Of a stretch of 48,776 nt of DNA, positions 41,276-48,462 are shown piece after piece. A model generated the notes under the pieces. It searched no databases. It saw nothing but the letters and a program-made list of their open reading frames with translations, and was not told where the DNA came from. Source of the stretch: a virus; the IMG/VR virus record IMGVR_UViG_3300044940_000313, positions 1 through 48,776 of that record; one strand, given 5' to 3'. A program made the position numbers and the translations under genes. Position 1 is the stretch's first letter; each line of letters starts with the position of its first letter.

Positions 41276-41767
41276 TTAAGCCAGACTCGTTCCTTCTACA
41301 CCTCTAGCCTCTCGGTCAGATTTTCTGTCCTTCAATGCTTGCAGTGCGGATTGAAGGTGTGACAAAGCCAGCTCATTTTCTTTGCATTGGTGCTGCATGT
41401 TGAGCGAATTAAGCAGTGCGTACGCCATTGATATTACAGTGTCAATCTGACAGCCGTTTACGCCAACCTCTTTAATTGGCCCATTTTGAAGAGTGAAAGA
41501 CAATGAATTTTTATCTAGTCTTACATATACAAACTTGTTTGGCCTGATTTCTTTTTCAAACCACTCCCAGTCCATCTGACCACTTTCAGTGAACCTCTCC
41601 GGAAACTGCTCTCGAAGTTTGTCCATAATAACGACATCAAAGCCATCAACTGAGCCTATATTCTCAACATGCTTTAACATTTTATTGACTCCTTTTAATC
41701 AGTAGAGCGATTTTCCTTGGTACAAAAACGAATAGAAGTGTAACTAGCTTTTTTATTTTTTCAATCA
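41230..41767. repeat. 24-bp direct repeat pair
   Basis: The same 24 bp (T-rich, starting CTAGC and ending CAATCA) occurs at 41230-41253, near the start of the sigma-like gene, and at 41744-41767, upstream of the Acb2-like gene. On the coding strand both can encode IEKIKKL. The pair brackets the Acb2-like gene and may reflect a local duplication or the boundary of an inserted segment. Confidence 0.6.
41276..41680 (-). CDS. Protein with Acb2/Tad1-hairpin-like C-terminus
   Basis: 134 aa with AAGGAG nine nt before the ATG. The N-terminal 85 residues are alpha/beta and unassigned (KEIRPNKFVYVRLDKNSLSF). The C-terminal hairpin CKENELALSHLQSALQALKD then DREARGVEGTS (99-132) resembles the helical hairpin of phage Acb2/Tad1-type proteins. 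These bind cyclic nucleotides and so block CBASS or Thoeris defence. Many uncharacterised phage proteins share this tail, so the anti-defence role is a hypothesis. It precedes the sigma-like gene. Confidence 0.55.
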   Translation of the reverse strand: MLKHVENIGSVDGFDVVIMDKLREQFPERFTESGQMDWEWFEKEIRPNKFVYVRLDKNSLSFTLQNGPIKEVGVNGCQIDTVISMAYALLNSLNMQHQCKENELALSHLQSALQALKDRKSDREARGVEGTSLA

Positions 41768-41768
41768 T
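41682..41768 (-). CDS. Tiny hydrophobic ORF (28 aa)
   Basis: ATG at 41768 opens 28 codons (MIEKIKKLVTLLFVFVPRKI...) ending at TAA one base before the next gene's start. The first codons repeat a 24-bp sequence also in the sigma-like gene. It contains the AAGGAG site of the downstream gene. Could be a coupling leader or membrane peptide, or a non-coding fragment of a partial duplication. Confidence 0.3.
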   Translation of the reverse strand: MIEKIKKLVTLLFVFVPRKIALLIKRSQ

Positions 41769-41802
41769 TGACGATTTAACAATTACATAATCAATTAAAA
41801 AG

Positions 41803-43527
41803 ATGCACCCCAGACTTATCAATCAATTATTTGAAAACCCAGAATTTTTAATTGATGAACAATCTCTAGGTTACTTGGTGAGAGATATCATCAACATGAA
41901 TTGGTGGAACACAGCAGGCTACCTGCTTGGTTATAAGAAAAACAAAAGAGTCAGTGGAAAGTTTACAGAAACACAAAAACGAATAGCTGTTCAGCTAAAG
42001 GAATATTATCGCTACAGAACAATAGCAACAAAAGATCATGATAAGTTTGTTAATGAAATAAGAGGCTACATAAGCGGGAACATCTCTTCGCTTAATCAGC
42101 TAGGCGCATACTCGATGCGCGCTAGGGCAAACCCAAGCCAATTCTTTCATACCCCTGAAGGCGAGATGACTTGGGTTGATTGCACATCGAGAGCGACGTA
42201 TGCGGCAAAGTACGTTTTTCAAAACGGCTATATTGATTTTGATGGAGTGTGTCGACTTATTGGCTGCCGTGATGTCGTAAACGCAATTGATTCAGGTAAC
42301 TGCTTTGATCTTGGAATCAAAGATTATTTTGTTGAGGGAGATAATTCAGTCAAAAAAGAGATTTTCTCTCAAAAAAATGATCAACTGAGCGTCAAAGAGT
42401 GGGTTGATAAATTAAACATAAAACCAATAAACGAAAGACTTTGGCTTCTCGACGCAATAGGTCACGTCAGAACAGATCCGTTTAAAAAATATGAAGCGAA
42501 ACTCGTTTCGGCAGGTCTCGCAAAGGGAGTAAATGAATGTCTTTATGGATTTAAAACTTCTGCCAGTTTTGACAGTTCCGACATTTCAACTCGTGTAAGC
42601 AGCGCAAGTCATGCAAGCCGATCAAGCAATGCAAGCCGCGAAAGCCATGCAAGCCGCGAAAGCCGATCAAGCCATGCGAGCAATGTAAGCAGTGCAAGCA
42701 ATGCAAGCCGCGCAAGTGACGCAAGCCGCGCAAGCAGCGTGAGCGATGCGACGCATGAAAGCAGTGCAAGCCGCGCAAGCAATGCAAGCCGCGCAAGCAG
42801 TGCAAGTGGCGCAAGCGAAGCAAGCAGTGCAACTGATGCAGGCTGTACAACATTTAATGGGTTTAGCTGGGCAATGTGTGATGCAGCTATTACAAAGCCC
42901 GAAGGGCTTGAGTATCCTAAAGTATTCAGAAAAAACATTTTCGCGATAGCTGGCAATTGGAAGATAGACAAATCAGTTACATCACTTTGCAAAATAGCTT
43001 GGTTTGATCCTTTTTCGGGACACGGCACTACACCACTTTATTGTAAGCGTTATGGCATTAAGTATCTTGGCTTCGACACGAACAAGCGAGCGTTTGATGA
43101 ATATTTAAATATAATAAATGATGAACTGATCAATGCTCCTGGACCATCAGTGAAAGTTGTCAACACTGACTCAACTATCTTCTATGAAGATTTAGTAAAT
43201 TCATTTGATCTATGCTACACATCTCCGCCATATTTTGATTTCGAAGAGTACGGCGGGAATACTGCTCACTTCGCTGGTTGCGAAACATACATGGACTTCC
43301 ACAACAAAATAACAATCCCCGTTTTCACTAACGTCTACAAATATCTCGTGGACGGGGGAACACTTGCATTACAGCTTGAAAAGAACAAAGCAGCAGTTGA
43401 GCTGTGGAAGAGTGTCATTCAAAAAATAGGCTTCAAGCTAGTTGATGAAAAAATCACTGGACAAGAAAAGAATAAATACTCAACACTAAGCAAGCGCGAT
43501 CAAAGCCTAGTTCTTTTCACAAAATGA
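41803..43527 (+). CDS. DNA methyltransferase (SPPY type) with Ala-Ser-x repeat linker
   Basis: 574 aa, on the plus strand unlike nearly all others. The N-terminal 255 residues are unrecognised and could hold the target-recognition domain. A low-complexity Ala-Ser-x tripeptide repeat occupies about 267-346. The catalytic domain follows: FDPFSGHGTT (401-410, SAM-binding motif I) and TSPPYFDF (473-480, motif IV). TSPPY is typical of N4-cytosine and some N6-adenine methylases. Recognition specificity is not readable. Two paralogous Imm5-like genes lie just downstream. It may be a self-protection methylase against host restriction. Confidence 0.75.
   Translation: MHPRLINQLFENPEFLIDEQSLGYLVRDIINMNWWNTAGYLLGYKKNKRVSGKFTETQKRIAVQLKEYYRYRTIATKDHDKFVNEIRGYISGNISSLNQLGAYSMRARANPSQFFHTPEGEMTWVDCTSRATYAAKYVFQNGYIDFDGVCRLIGCRDVVNAIDSGNCFDLGIKDYFVEGDNSVKKEIFSQKNDQLSVKEWVDKLNIKPINERLWLLDAIGHVRTDPFKKYEAKLVSAGLAKGVNECLYGFKTSASFDSSDISTRVSSASHASRSSNASRESHASRESRSSHASNVSSASNASRASDASRASSVSDATHESSASRASNASRASSASGASEASSATDAGCTTFNGFSWAMCDAAITKPEGLEYPKVFRKNIFAIAGNWKIDKSVTSLCKIAWFDPFSGHGTTPLYCKRYGIKYLGFDTNKRAFDEYLNIINDELINAPGPSVKVVNTDSTIFYEDLVNSFDLCYTSPPYFDFEEYGGNTAHFAGCETYMDFHNKITIPVFTNVYKYLVDGGTLALQLEKNKAAVELWKSVIQKIGFKLVDEKITGQEKNKYSTLSKRDQSLVLFTK
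42601..42840 (+). repeat. 9-bp tandem repeat encoding Ala-Ser-x
   Basis: About 27 imperfect 9-bp units of the form GCA AGC NNN, in frame inside the methyltransferase gene. The third codon is mostly AAT, CGC, AGT or CAT, giving Asn, Arg, Ser or His. The array separates the N-terminal region from the catalytic domain and could expand or contract by slippage. It is coding, with no spacers, so it is not a CRISPR array. Confidence 0.85.
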
Positions 43528-44115
43528 ATTCGTGTTATTTTTTGAATCTCTTTCAAGAATTTTTACAGCTTTTCTGATTAAACGAAGCTCAAGTTTGTCT
43601 CGATTATAAGATGCTCTAAGTGCATCATCAATTGCATAGTATGCGTTATTTTCTGATTTGTTAATCGGCTCTTCAGCCACTGCCGCAGCCCAAGCTGCTG
43701 AATTTCCAGCAGTGGCAGCATCTTTAAGTTCATGCGAATTAGTATACATGCATATATTATCTGCTTGTAAATGAGTATAGTACGATATTCCTCTGACGAA
43801 ATCATAATAATTTATAACTTTACCAGTTTCCGCAAAATGATTAGCAACATTTATTGCAATACGCGCTATTTGATTTTTCTTCGCTTTTTTTTCAAAGATG
43901 CTTAACACTGATTTCGCAGCGTAAGCAGCAATTTCTGCGCGCTGACGATGATTCATCATTTTTATGTACATTAAACGAGCTTCAACTGAATCATCTTCGT
44001 TTAATGTTGTCAGCGTTTTTAACAAATCTTCGCTTCCGTATTTTTCATACCAATCAAGAATATCTTTGCTTAAATTAAATGATTGCAGCATTTCTTTATT
44101 AATTTTAATCGACAT
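43507..44115 (-). CDS. Imm5-like protein, copy 1
   Basis: 202 aa with GGAG six nt before the ATG. The first 100 residues (MSIKINKEMLQSF, WYEKYGSEDLLKTLTTLNE, RQRAEIAAYAAKSVLSIFEKK) parallel the protein at 44423-45082, and both end in KILERD-type sequence. The helical, Ala-rich build with A/x-LP-I-E and 'RKAIEAA'-like segments resembles the putative immunity (Imm5-like) family. Its 3' end overlaps the methyltransferase 3' end by 21 nt (convergent genes). Function unknown; immunity to a toxin or inhibition of a host system is conceivable. Confidence 0.6.
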   Translation of the reverse strand: MSIKINKEMLQSFNLSKDILDWYEKYGSEDLLKTLTTLNEDDSVEARLMYIKMMNHRQRAEIAAYAAKSVLSIFEKKAKKNQIARIAINVANHFAETGKVINYYDFVRGISYYTHLQADNICMYTNSHELKDAATAGNSAAWAAAVAEEPINKSENNAYYAIDDALRASYNRDKLELRLIRKAVKILERDSKNNTNSFCEKN

Positions 44116-44146
44116 ACATTACTCCTTTTTTTTGTGATTAATATAT

Positions 44147-44198
44147 AAATAGTATATAACATTGATTGTGTTTTTGCAAGCAATTTTGTATACTATTT
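44147..44198. promoter_or_regulatory. Overlapping divergent promoters with 10-bp inverted repeat
   Basis: A perfect 10-bp inverted repeat (44147-44156 with 44189-44198) contains a TATACT -10 on each strand. Rightward: TTGTGT (44166-44171), 17 nt, TATACT (44189-44194). Leftward: TTGCAA (44179-44174), 17 nt, TATACT (44156-44151). The two promoters overlap face to face and the half-sites lie 42 bp apart, about four helical turns. This suits control by a dimeric regulator, perhaps the small plus-strand protein next door. Confidence 0.65.
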
Positions 44199-44231
44199 TT
44201 ATTAATTGCTTAAAGGAGTTAGTGATTAGCT

Positions 44232-44414
44232 ATGAAAATCAAAAAAATAACAAAGTTAAAAAAGCGTTATTTTCAGTGTCGCGTTTCGATTGATACTTTG
44301 AAAAAAGCCGAAGACTTAGCTAGGTCTGAGGGCTTTGTTGACGGGCATGGGGTACAGTGGGGTATGATAATTGAGCAGTTACTCGATTATTGGATTAATT
44401 CAAATAAGAAATAA
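44232..44414 (+). CDS. Small RHH-like DNA-binding candidate
   Basis: 60 aa on the plus strand, with GGAG ahead of the ATG and its own promoter. A basic N-terminus (KIKKITKLKKRYFQCRVSI) forms a possible beta strand, followed by two helices (LKKAEDLARSEGF and WGMIIEQLLDYWINS), compatible with a ribbon-helix-helix. It could bind the inverted repeat in its own upstream region. Ends eight bp from the convergent copy 2 gene. Confidence 0.5.
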   Translation: MKIKKITKLKKRYFQCRVSIDTLKKAEDLARSEGFVDGHGVQWGMIIEQLLDYWINSNKK

Positions 44415-44422
44415 CGCAATAA

Positions 44423-45082
44423 TCATGCATTATCTCTTTCGAGTATTCGCACTGCTTCATTGATTATATTTAACTCAGTTTGTTTTTGGTTTTCTGAAGC
44501 ATCAGCGGCACTAGCAGCACTAGCAGCAGCAGAAGCGACAGTGGCAGCAGCAGCGTAAGCAGCATCGGCACTAGTAGCGCAAGCAGAAGCAGCAGCATCA
44601 GCGGCGGCAGCGGCAGCGTAGGCAGCAGCAGAAGCGACAGTGGCAGCAGCAGCGTAAGCAGCATCGGCACTAGTAGCGCAATCAGCATCGTAAGCAGCAG
44701 CGGCACTAGCATCAGCGGCGTAAGAAGCGGCAGCGGCAACGTAAACAGCAGCAGCATCAGCAACAGCGTAAGCATCAGCAGTACCAGTTTTTAAATAGCA
44801 CTTAGCTGCTTCAATTGCTTTTCTAACTCTTTTATCGTTTGGGTACATTATTTCATAAATTGGTAGCACTAGCTCTGCTGAGTAAATGGCAATTTCTACA
44901 CATTGCTTTTTATTCATCATACGAGTAAATAGCCAGCGCGCCCATGTTTGGTTGTATTCATTTAAATCTATCAATGTTTTTAATAGATCCTCACTGCCAT
45001 GCTCGTCGTACCAAGACAAGCCCCTTTCGCACGGCTTTTGTGGAAGCGACATTAGTATTTCTTTGTTTATTTTAATTGGCAT
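44423..45082 (-). CDS. Imm5-like protein with poly-Ala region, copy 2
   Basis: 219 aa from the ATG at 45082, six nt after AAGAAG; the ATG at 45088 has no room for a site. The N-terminal 100 residues (MPIKINKEIL, WYDEHGSEDLLKTLIDLNE, CVEIAIYSAELVLPIYE, RKAIEAAKCYLKTG) match the Imm5-like pattern and copy 1. Residues of about 105-195 are an extreme Ala/Ser/Asp/Tyr region with a 33-residue tandem repeat, then NEAVRILERDNA. The Ala tract could be one long helix or a tract that has expanded by slippage. Confidence 0.6.
   Translation of the reverse strand: MPIKINKEILMSLPQKPCERGLSWYDEHGSEDLLKTLIDLNEYNQTWARWLFTRMMNKKQCVEIAIYSAELVLPIYEIMYPNDKRVRKAIEAAKCYLKTGTADAYAVADAAAVYVAAAASYAADASAAAAYDADCATSADAAYAAAATVASAAAYAAAAAADAAASACATSADAAYAAAATVASAAASAASAADASENQKQTELNIINEAVRILERDNA
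44523..44681 (-). repeat. 60-bp direct repeat with 99-bp period
   Basis: 44523-44582 and 44622-44681 are identical over 60 bp, offset by 99 bp (33 codons), inside the poly-Ala part of the Imm5-like copy 2. The period is a multiple of three, so the reading frame is kept. Confidence 0.85.
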
Positions 45083-45093
45083 AATCATCTTCT

Positions 45094-45309
45094 TTATCTT
45101 TGTGTTGCTTCTGTTATTTCATTCCAGATTTTTGATTCAAGTTTATCAATCAACCAGGCGGGGGGTTCGGCGTCCGATGGCTCACATGAGCCTGGCTCGA
45201 AATATTTCGTTATTTCATAATCAAGAAAGCCAGATGCGATTGAGTAGTCTTTTATATCGACGTGGAAGTAGTGTTTGTCCACTTCATACTCATCTTTAAA
45301 GTTAATCAT
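45094..45309 (-). CDS. Hypothetical protein, 71 aa
   Basis: 71 aa, acidic and aromatic (DEYEVDKHYFHVDIKDY, WLIDKLESKIWNEI). The ATG overlaps the stop of a tiny upstream membrane peptide (ATGA). No family recognised. It ends a chain of coupled small genes that begins with Bet. Confidence 0.5.
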   Translation of the reverse strand: MINFKDEYEVDKHYFHVDIKDYSIASGFLDYEITKYFEPGSCEPSDAEPPAWLIDKLESKIWNEITEATQR

Positions 45310-45389
45310 AAACTTGGCCCATGCGGCGACAACAAATAAACTGCCAGTATTGCGACAATTAAAAGAAGTGACGAGATAACTCGACTCAC
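45306..45389 (-). CDS. Tiny single-span membrane peptide, 27 aa
   Basis: GTG at 45389 with GGAG five nt upstream opens 27 codons, V/M-SRVISSLLLIVAILAVYLL then SPHGPSL, ending in an ATGA overlap with the next gene. One hydrophobic span fills most of it. Good ribosome site and tight coupling on both sides support translation. Function unknown. Confidence 0.5.
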   Translation of the reverse strand: MSRVISSLLLIVAILAVYLLSPHGPSL

Positions 45390-45391
45390 AA

Positions 45392-45490
45392 TTACTCCAA
45401 TTTTTTTATTGCTTGATCTATGAAGTGCAGCGCAGCACATAGAATAAAAACCTTTGCGATAATCCAAAGCGCGTCAGATTCTGGCGTCAT
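45392..45490 (-). CDS. Tiny membrane peptide, 32 aa
   Basis: ATG at 45490 overlaps the previous stop (ATGA) and opens 32 codons: a short acidic start (TPESDALW), a hydrophobic span (IIAKVFILCAALHF) and a basic end. It ends two nt before the next GTG. Coupling in a chain of overlapping genes is the main evidence that it is real. Confidence 0.45.
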   Translation of the reverse strand: MTPESDALWIIAKVFILCAALHFIDQAIKKLE

Positions 45491-45750
45491 GCGAAATAAA
45501 TCCATGCGCCCTCTGTGGCTTCAGTTTCTTTAGCGCGTTTACCCAATGCGCACATTGAGCATGTGTGTGGCGTCTTGCAGCCTGGCCGAAATAAATTCGA
45601 GCATCGTAGGCATTGACGTAATACGTTTTTGTACTTTGCGCATTTAGGACAATTTTGTCTTGCTTTTTTTAGGCCGTAGCCATCTGTCATTGGCCTACCA
45701 CAAAGCCCAGCGCCTACTTTGATTTTATGCTTTGATCTTCCGGCAGTCAT
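45487..45750 (-). CDS. Zinc-ribbon-like protein, 87 aa
   Basis: 87 aa, basic, with C-x2-C pairs at CPKC (34-37), CLRC (47-50) and CSMC (63-66) plus further cysteines, a pattern for one or two zinc ribbons that bind nucleic acid. It lies directly after Bet, three nt after its stop, among recombination/replication genes. Specific family not recognised. Confidence 0.6.
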   Translation of the reverse strand: MTAGRSKHKIKVGAGLCGRPMTDGYGLKKARQNCPKCAKYKNVLRQCLRCSNLFRPGCKTPHTCSMCALGKRAKETEATEGAWIYFA

Positions 45751-45753
45751 TTT

Positions 45754-46758
45754 TTAATCCAATAAATTTGGGTCTTCGTCTTCTTCCCATGCATCGCCAT
45801 AATAGCTATTGGTTGGCTCGACTGGCTCTTGTTCCTGGGGTTTGGTTGTTTCCATCCAGGTGCATAGATAATCGTACTCCTCTCTTGTGAGTGGGGTTGT
45901 TCCTGGCTCGACGCCGAATTTTCGCTTTCTTTCTTCGGCGACGGATTCTTTCGTATGCTTGTGCGCTTTCATGATTGCGTACATTCGGTTCATTTGTGCC
46001 TGCGATGGCTTCCAAACGTTTGAGTTGCGCTGTCCTTCCATCTTGGTTGACGAATCAGCGTTGGGGACATTCGTGCGGAAGCCATTCGCAGGCTCCGACG
46101 CCGGAGAGCCGACGATACTCTCGCGAGAGGCATCGGGATTTTTAAAAGCATTTTCATCATCGCTTGGGTATTCTTCTGTTGTGTAAAGTCCGCTTAGTTC
46201 TTGCGGGAATGCTTTTCTTAACGCAAGGCTTTCGGCCACTTTGGCAAGCATCATGGCTGGCATTTTCGCCCACATTGGTGATGTTTTCGTTTGGCCACTT
46301 GTTCGATCATTATAAGTTTGCACGTACTCGCTCCATAGTGCTACAGCGAAAAGCGGCTCCTTAAAGCCCTGGCGCAAGACGCCTACCTTTGCCGCGAGCG
46401 GCGGGGTTGATTTATATAGCCACACGTCGCGCCAGACGCCGTCTTCGCCGCACCAAAACGGTCCCACTTGGCCAGCGTAGTCGCCACTTCGCTCTGCGAT
46501 GAGGCGAAAGCCATCAATGCTGGTCTGCGTCGTCATTACTTCGCGCTTTAGTTTGCTGTCATAGCGTTTGACTGCATAGATTTGTCTCGCAAGTGGGTCA
46601 AGCCCCGTGCGCTTGGCAATGTACATGAATAACTGAAGCTCGTCGTCAGTTGCGCCTTGAAATATTGTTTCTTTAATGAGCTGAATTTGTTCTTTAGTAA
46701 AATTGATTTTATTTTGAGTAATGTTTTTGTTTTCTTTCGTCGTTATATCTTTCGTCAT
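45754..46758 (-). CDS. bet: Phage recombination protein Bet (RecT-family annealase)
   Basis: 334 aa. Residues 15-200 match the lambda Bet family: [65 protein letters not shown] and a [22 protein letters not shown] segment. It anneals complementary single strands during recombination and replication. AAGGA seven nt before the ATG. No exonuclease partner is found beside it; the C-terminal tail (about 220-334) is long and charged. Confidence 0.92.
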   Translation of the reverse strand: MTKDITTKENKNITQNKINFTKEQIQLIKETIFQGATDDELQLFMYIAKRTGLDPLARQIYAVKRYDSKLKREVMTTQTSIDGFRLIAERSGDYAGQVGPFWCGEDGVWRDVWLYKSTPPLAAKVGVLRQGFKEPLFAVALWSEYVQTYNDRTSGQTKTSPMWAKMPAMMLAKVAESLALRKAFPQELSGLYTTEEYPSDDENAFKNPDASRESIVGSPASEPANGFRTNVPNADSSTKMEGQRNSNVWKPSQAQMNRMYAIMKAHKHTKESVAEERKRKFGVEPGTTPLTREEYDYLCTWMETTKPQEQEPVEPTNSYYGDAWEEDEDPNLLD

Positions 46759-46780
46759 ATTTTTTCCTTTTTTTTAATGT

Positions 46781-47305
46781 TTATTTTTTACCGCCAACGT
46801 AGCTACGAAGCGCGAAGCCAGGAACAAGCCTTGCGCCTGGCACTTCATTGCCTTTTTCGAGCTCGGCTCGTATGCGCTCGCGATCAATCTCGTAGGTCAT
46901 GATTTGTTTTTTAAACGCTGCTGGTATTTGAGATTCATCAATGTCGAGAGCGTCTTTCGTGCGGGATAGCACCATTCGGGTTTTTTCACCGAAAATTTCT
47001 GTCACGCCGCGTGATTCCATGACGTATTTAATTGTTGCCTTCATTCGCTCTCTGGCGGTCTTCATTGCGCGTGCGGCTGCGTTATATTTCGAAGCCTCAT
47101 CCTTCAGCGCAGCTTCTTCTTTTTCGAGTCGCGTAATGATGTATTGATACGCGTCTACCTTTTCTGCGAATTTTTCCGTCAGTTCAGAAAAAAACGCTTC
47201 GAGCTGATCGTCCATCTCGCCGCCCGTTTCCATCAGACGGTAATTAATCCACTGCCACTGTCTATGAAGCGCAAGCATAGAAGTGTTGTCTTTTTCGTCG
47301 CTCAT
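46781..47305 (-). CDS. Gp157-like siphovirus-type protein
   Basis: 174 aa. A helical, charged N-terminal half (MLALHRQWQWINYRL, EEAALKDEASKYNAAARAM) is followed by a beta C-terminus (FGEKTRMVLSRTKDALDIDES), the profile of the Sipho_Gp157 family. Such proteins usually sit beside Bet or Erf recombinases, as here (22 nt upstream of Bet). Its role may be in recombination or in resistance to host restriction; not settled. Confidence 0.82.
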   Translation of the reverse strand: MSDEKDNTSMLALHRQWQWINYRLMETGGEMDDQLEAFFSELTEKFAEKVDAYQYIITRLEKEEAALKDEASKYNAAARAMKTARERMKATIKYVMESRGVTEIFGEKTRMVLSRTKDALDIDESQIPAAFKKQIMTYEIDRERIRAELEKGNEVPGARLVPGFALRSYVGGKK

Positions 47306-47397
47306 ATTTTTTCGTCGTCCTTTCGTCGTAGCCGCTTGTCGTCATACGCGGCATGAACGAGTTATGCATCATATTTTTTAATATGCAAAGTTTTTTT

Positions 47398-47871
47398 TTA
47401 ATTTACTAATTTGCTGTAGCTTTGTTTCAACACGTTTAAACGCTCTAGCATTTCGTGTATTGGTTTTAATTCGTAGTTCCTAACTAACACCTCACCTGAT
47501 AGCCGCACGCCCGTTTGAGGCGAATCTTGCGATAATTTTACCCATCCCTGTAGCGTCACCTGACGGCCAACCACTTCACAACAAAGCCAAGCCTTATTAC
47601 TCAAGTAATCATTCGGAATGTAGAGATTTCCGTTTCGAGAGACGCCAACCACGATGCCGTGATACAAGTCGCCAATCTCTTTGTGGCTTGGACCAAGAAT
47701 CACACCAACATCTAAAAGTTTACCAGCGCTCATTTCAGCCATAATCTGCTGCTTTATATTCATCATTCGTACATTGCTTGGCTGACCAGCGAAACGTTTC
47801 TCCCACACAATTCTCGTCAACGCTTGACTCTCGCACCAACGCATCTGCTCATCACTTAATATGTATTTCAT
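47398..47871 (-). CDS. Hypothetical early protein, 157 aa
   Basis: 157 aa from the ATG at 47871 (MKYILSDEQMRWCESQALT); upstream in-frame codons to 47931 lie in the palindromic regulatory DNA and look non-coding. A helical N-terminus is followed by beta strands (GIVVGVSRNGNLYIPNDYLS, GRQVTLQGWVKL). No family recognised. The N-terminal part is repeated at window bases 1-145 as another allele. Probably the first or second early gene. Confidence 0.65.
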   Translation of the reverse strand: MKYILSDEQMRWCESQALTRIVWEKRFAGQPSNVRMMNIKQQIMAEMSAGKLLDVGVILGPSHKEIGDLYHGIVVGVSRNGNLYIPNDYLSNKAWLCCEVVGRQVTLQGWVKLSQDSPQTGVRLSGEVLVRNYELKPIHEMLERLNVLKQSYSKLVN

Positions 47872-47914
47872 TATTTCGTTAAACTCGTAAAAAAAAAAGC
47901 AATACACTACCCAT

Positions 47915-47933
47915 ACACATGCATAATGCATGT
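47915..47933. promoter_or_regulatory. 19-bp perfect palindrome, operator candidate
   Basis: CACATGCATAATGCATGTG reads the same on both strands apart from its central base. It lies about 44 bp upstream of the early gene start at 47871 and just after the winged-helix gene's stop. On the leftward strand a ten-base T-run lies about 17 nt beyond the palindrome, so a poor terminator is an alternative. Likely a repressor or activator site. Confidence 0.5.
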
Positions 47934-47967
47934 GCTCAACTCCACTCTCTCTGTAAAAAAATAGCTG

Positions 47968-48456
47968 CTAAATAATAAATGAACGCTTAAACCAGTTTTG
48001 TAGCTCTGGATTCTGGCTTATTGCCTGCTTCCAAGAAATATATTTAGCCTCTTGTTCAAAATTATTCTTGTTACACGTAACGTGGTTTACTGCTTTTTCT
48101 GTTTTTGGCTTACTCAGGTTTACTGCTTTTTTAGAGCCAAAAAAAACAGACTTCCACGATATGTTTTTCCAACTACCTTGAGCCTTGGCAGCGCGCTCTT
48201 TTTCTGTAAGGTAATTGTCTGGTATTTCGTACTTATTACTTTGCCCGCGCTTGCCCTTGTGGACAATGATCATTCCCATAGCTTTTAATTTTGTGAGTCT
48301 ACGAATCACGGTTACATGACTGCACCCAGCCAATTGCGCAATTCTTTTAATGCTCGGGAAGCATCGTGGAAAATGTGATTTGATTGCTGAATAAACAGCT
48401 TGAGTATATGGATCAGACCCCAACATAGCAGTTGGAGTCATTACAAACATACTCAT
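47968..48456 (-). CDS. Winged-helix replication-initiation-type protein
   Basis: 162 aa from the ATG at 48456, five nt after GGAGG; the GTG at 48462 overlaps that site. Residues of about 15-70 (AVYSAIKSHFPRCFPSIKRI, LAGCSHVTVIRRLTKLKAMGMIIV) form a winged helix (HTH_36 type), as in phage replication O/DnaA-like or repressor proteins. The C-terminal half is basic with several Trp and a 'KNISWKSVFF' segment. It is the most upstream early gene. It is absent from the other allele at 146-700. Confidence 0.65.
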   Translation of the reverse strand: MSMFVMTPTAMLGSDPYTQAVYSAIKSHFPRCFPSIKRIAQLAGCSHVTVIRRLTKLKAMGMIIVHKGKRGQSNKYEIPDNYLTEKERAAKAQGSWKNISWKSVFFGSKKAVNLSKPKTEKAVNHVTCNKNNFEQEAKYISWKQAISQNPELQNWFKRSFII

Positions 48457-48462
48457 TTGCAC

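Noticed and set aside
42601-42840. CRISPR-like or diversity-generating repeat array
   Set aside because: Units are 9 bp, contiguous, without spacers and in frame. No reverse transcriptase or template repeat is seen.
42551-42853. Minus-strand frame rich in Leu-His-Cys opposite the methyltransferase repeat
   Set aside because: It is an antisense shadow of the Ala-Ser-x repeat. The plus-strand frame has clear methylase motifs on the far side of the repeat.
41803-43527. Cytosine-C5 methyltransferase that could feed the dioxygenase
   Set aside because: It has SPPY and no Pro-Cys or ENV motif, so it should methylate an exocyclic amine, not C5.
44470-44775. Minus-strand poly-Leu frame inside the Imm5-like copy 2 gene
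   Set aside because: It is an alternative reading of the GCA-rich repeat in another phase. The Ala-rich frame is the one that continues into recognisable Imm5-like sequence.
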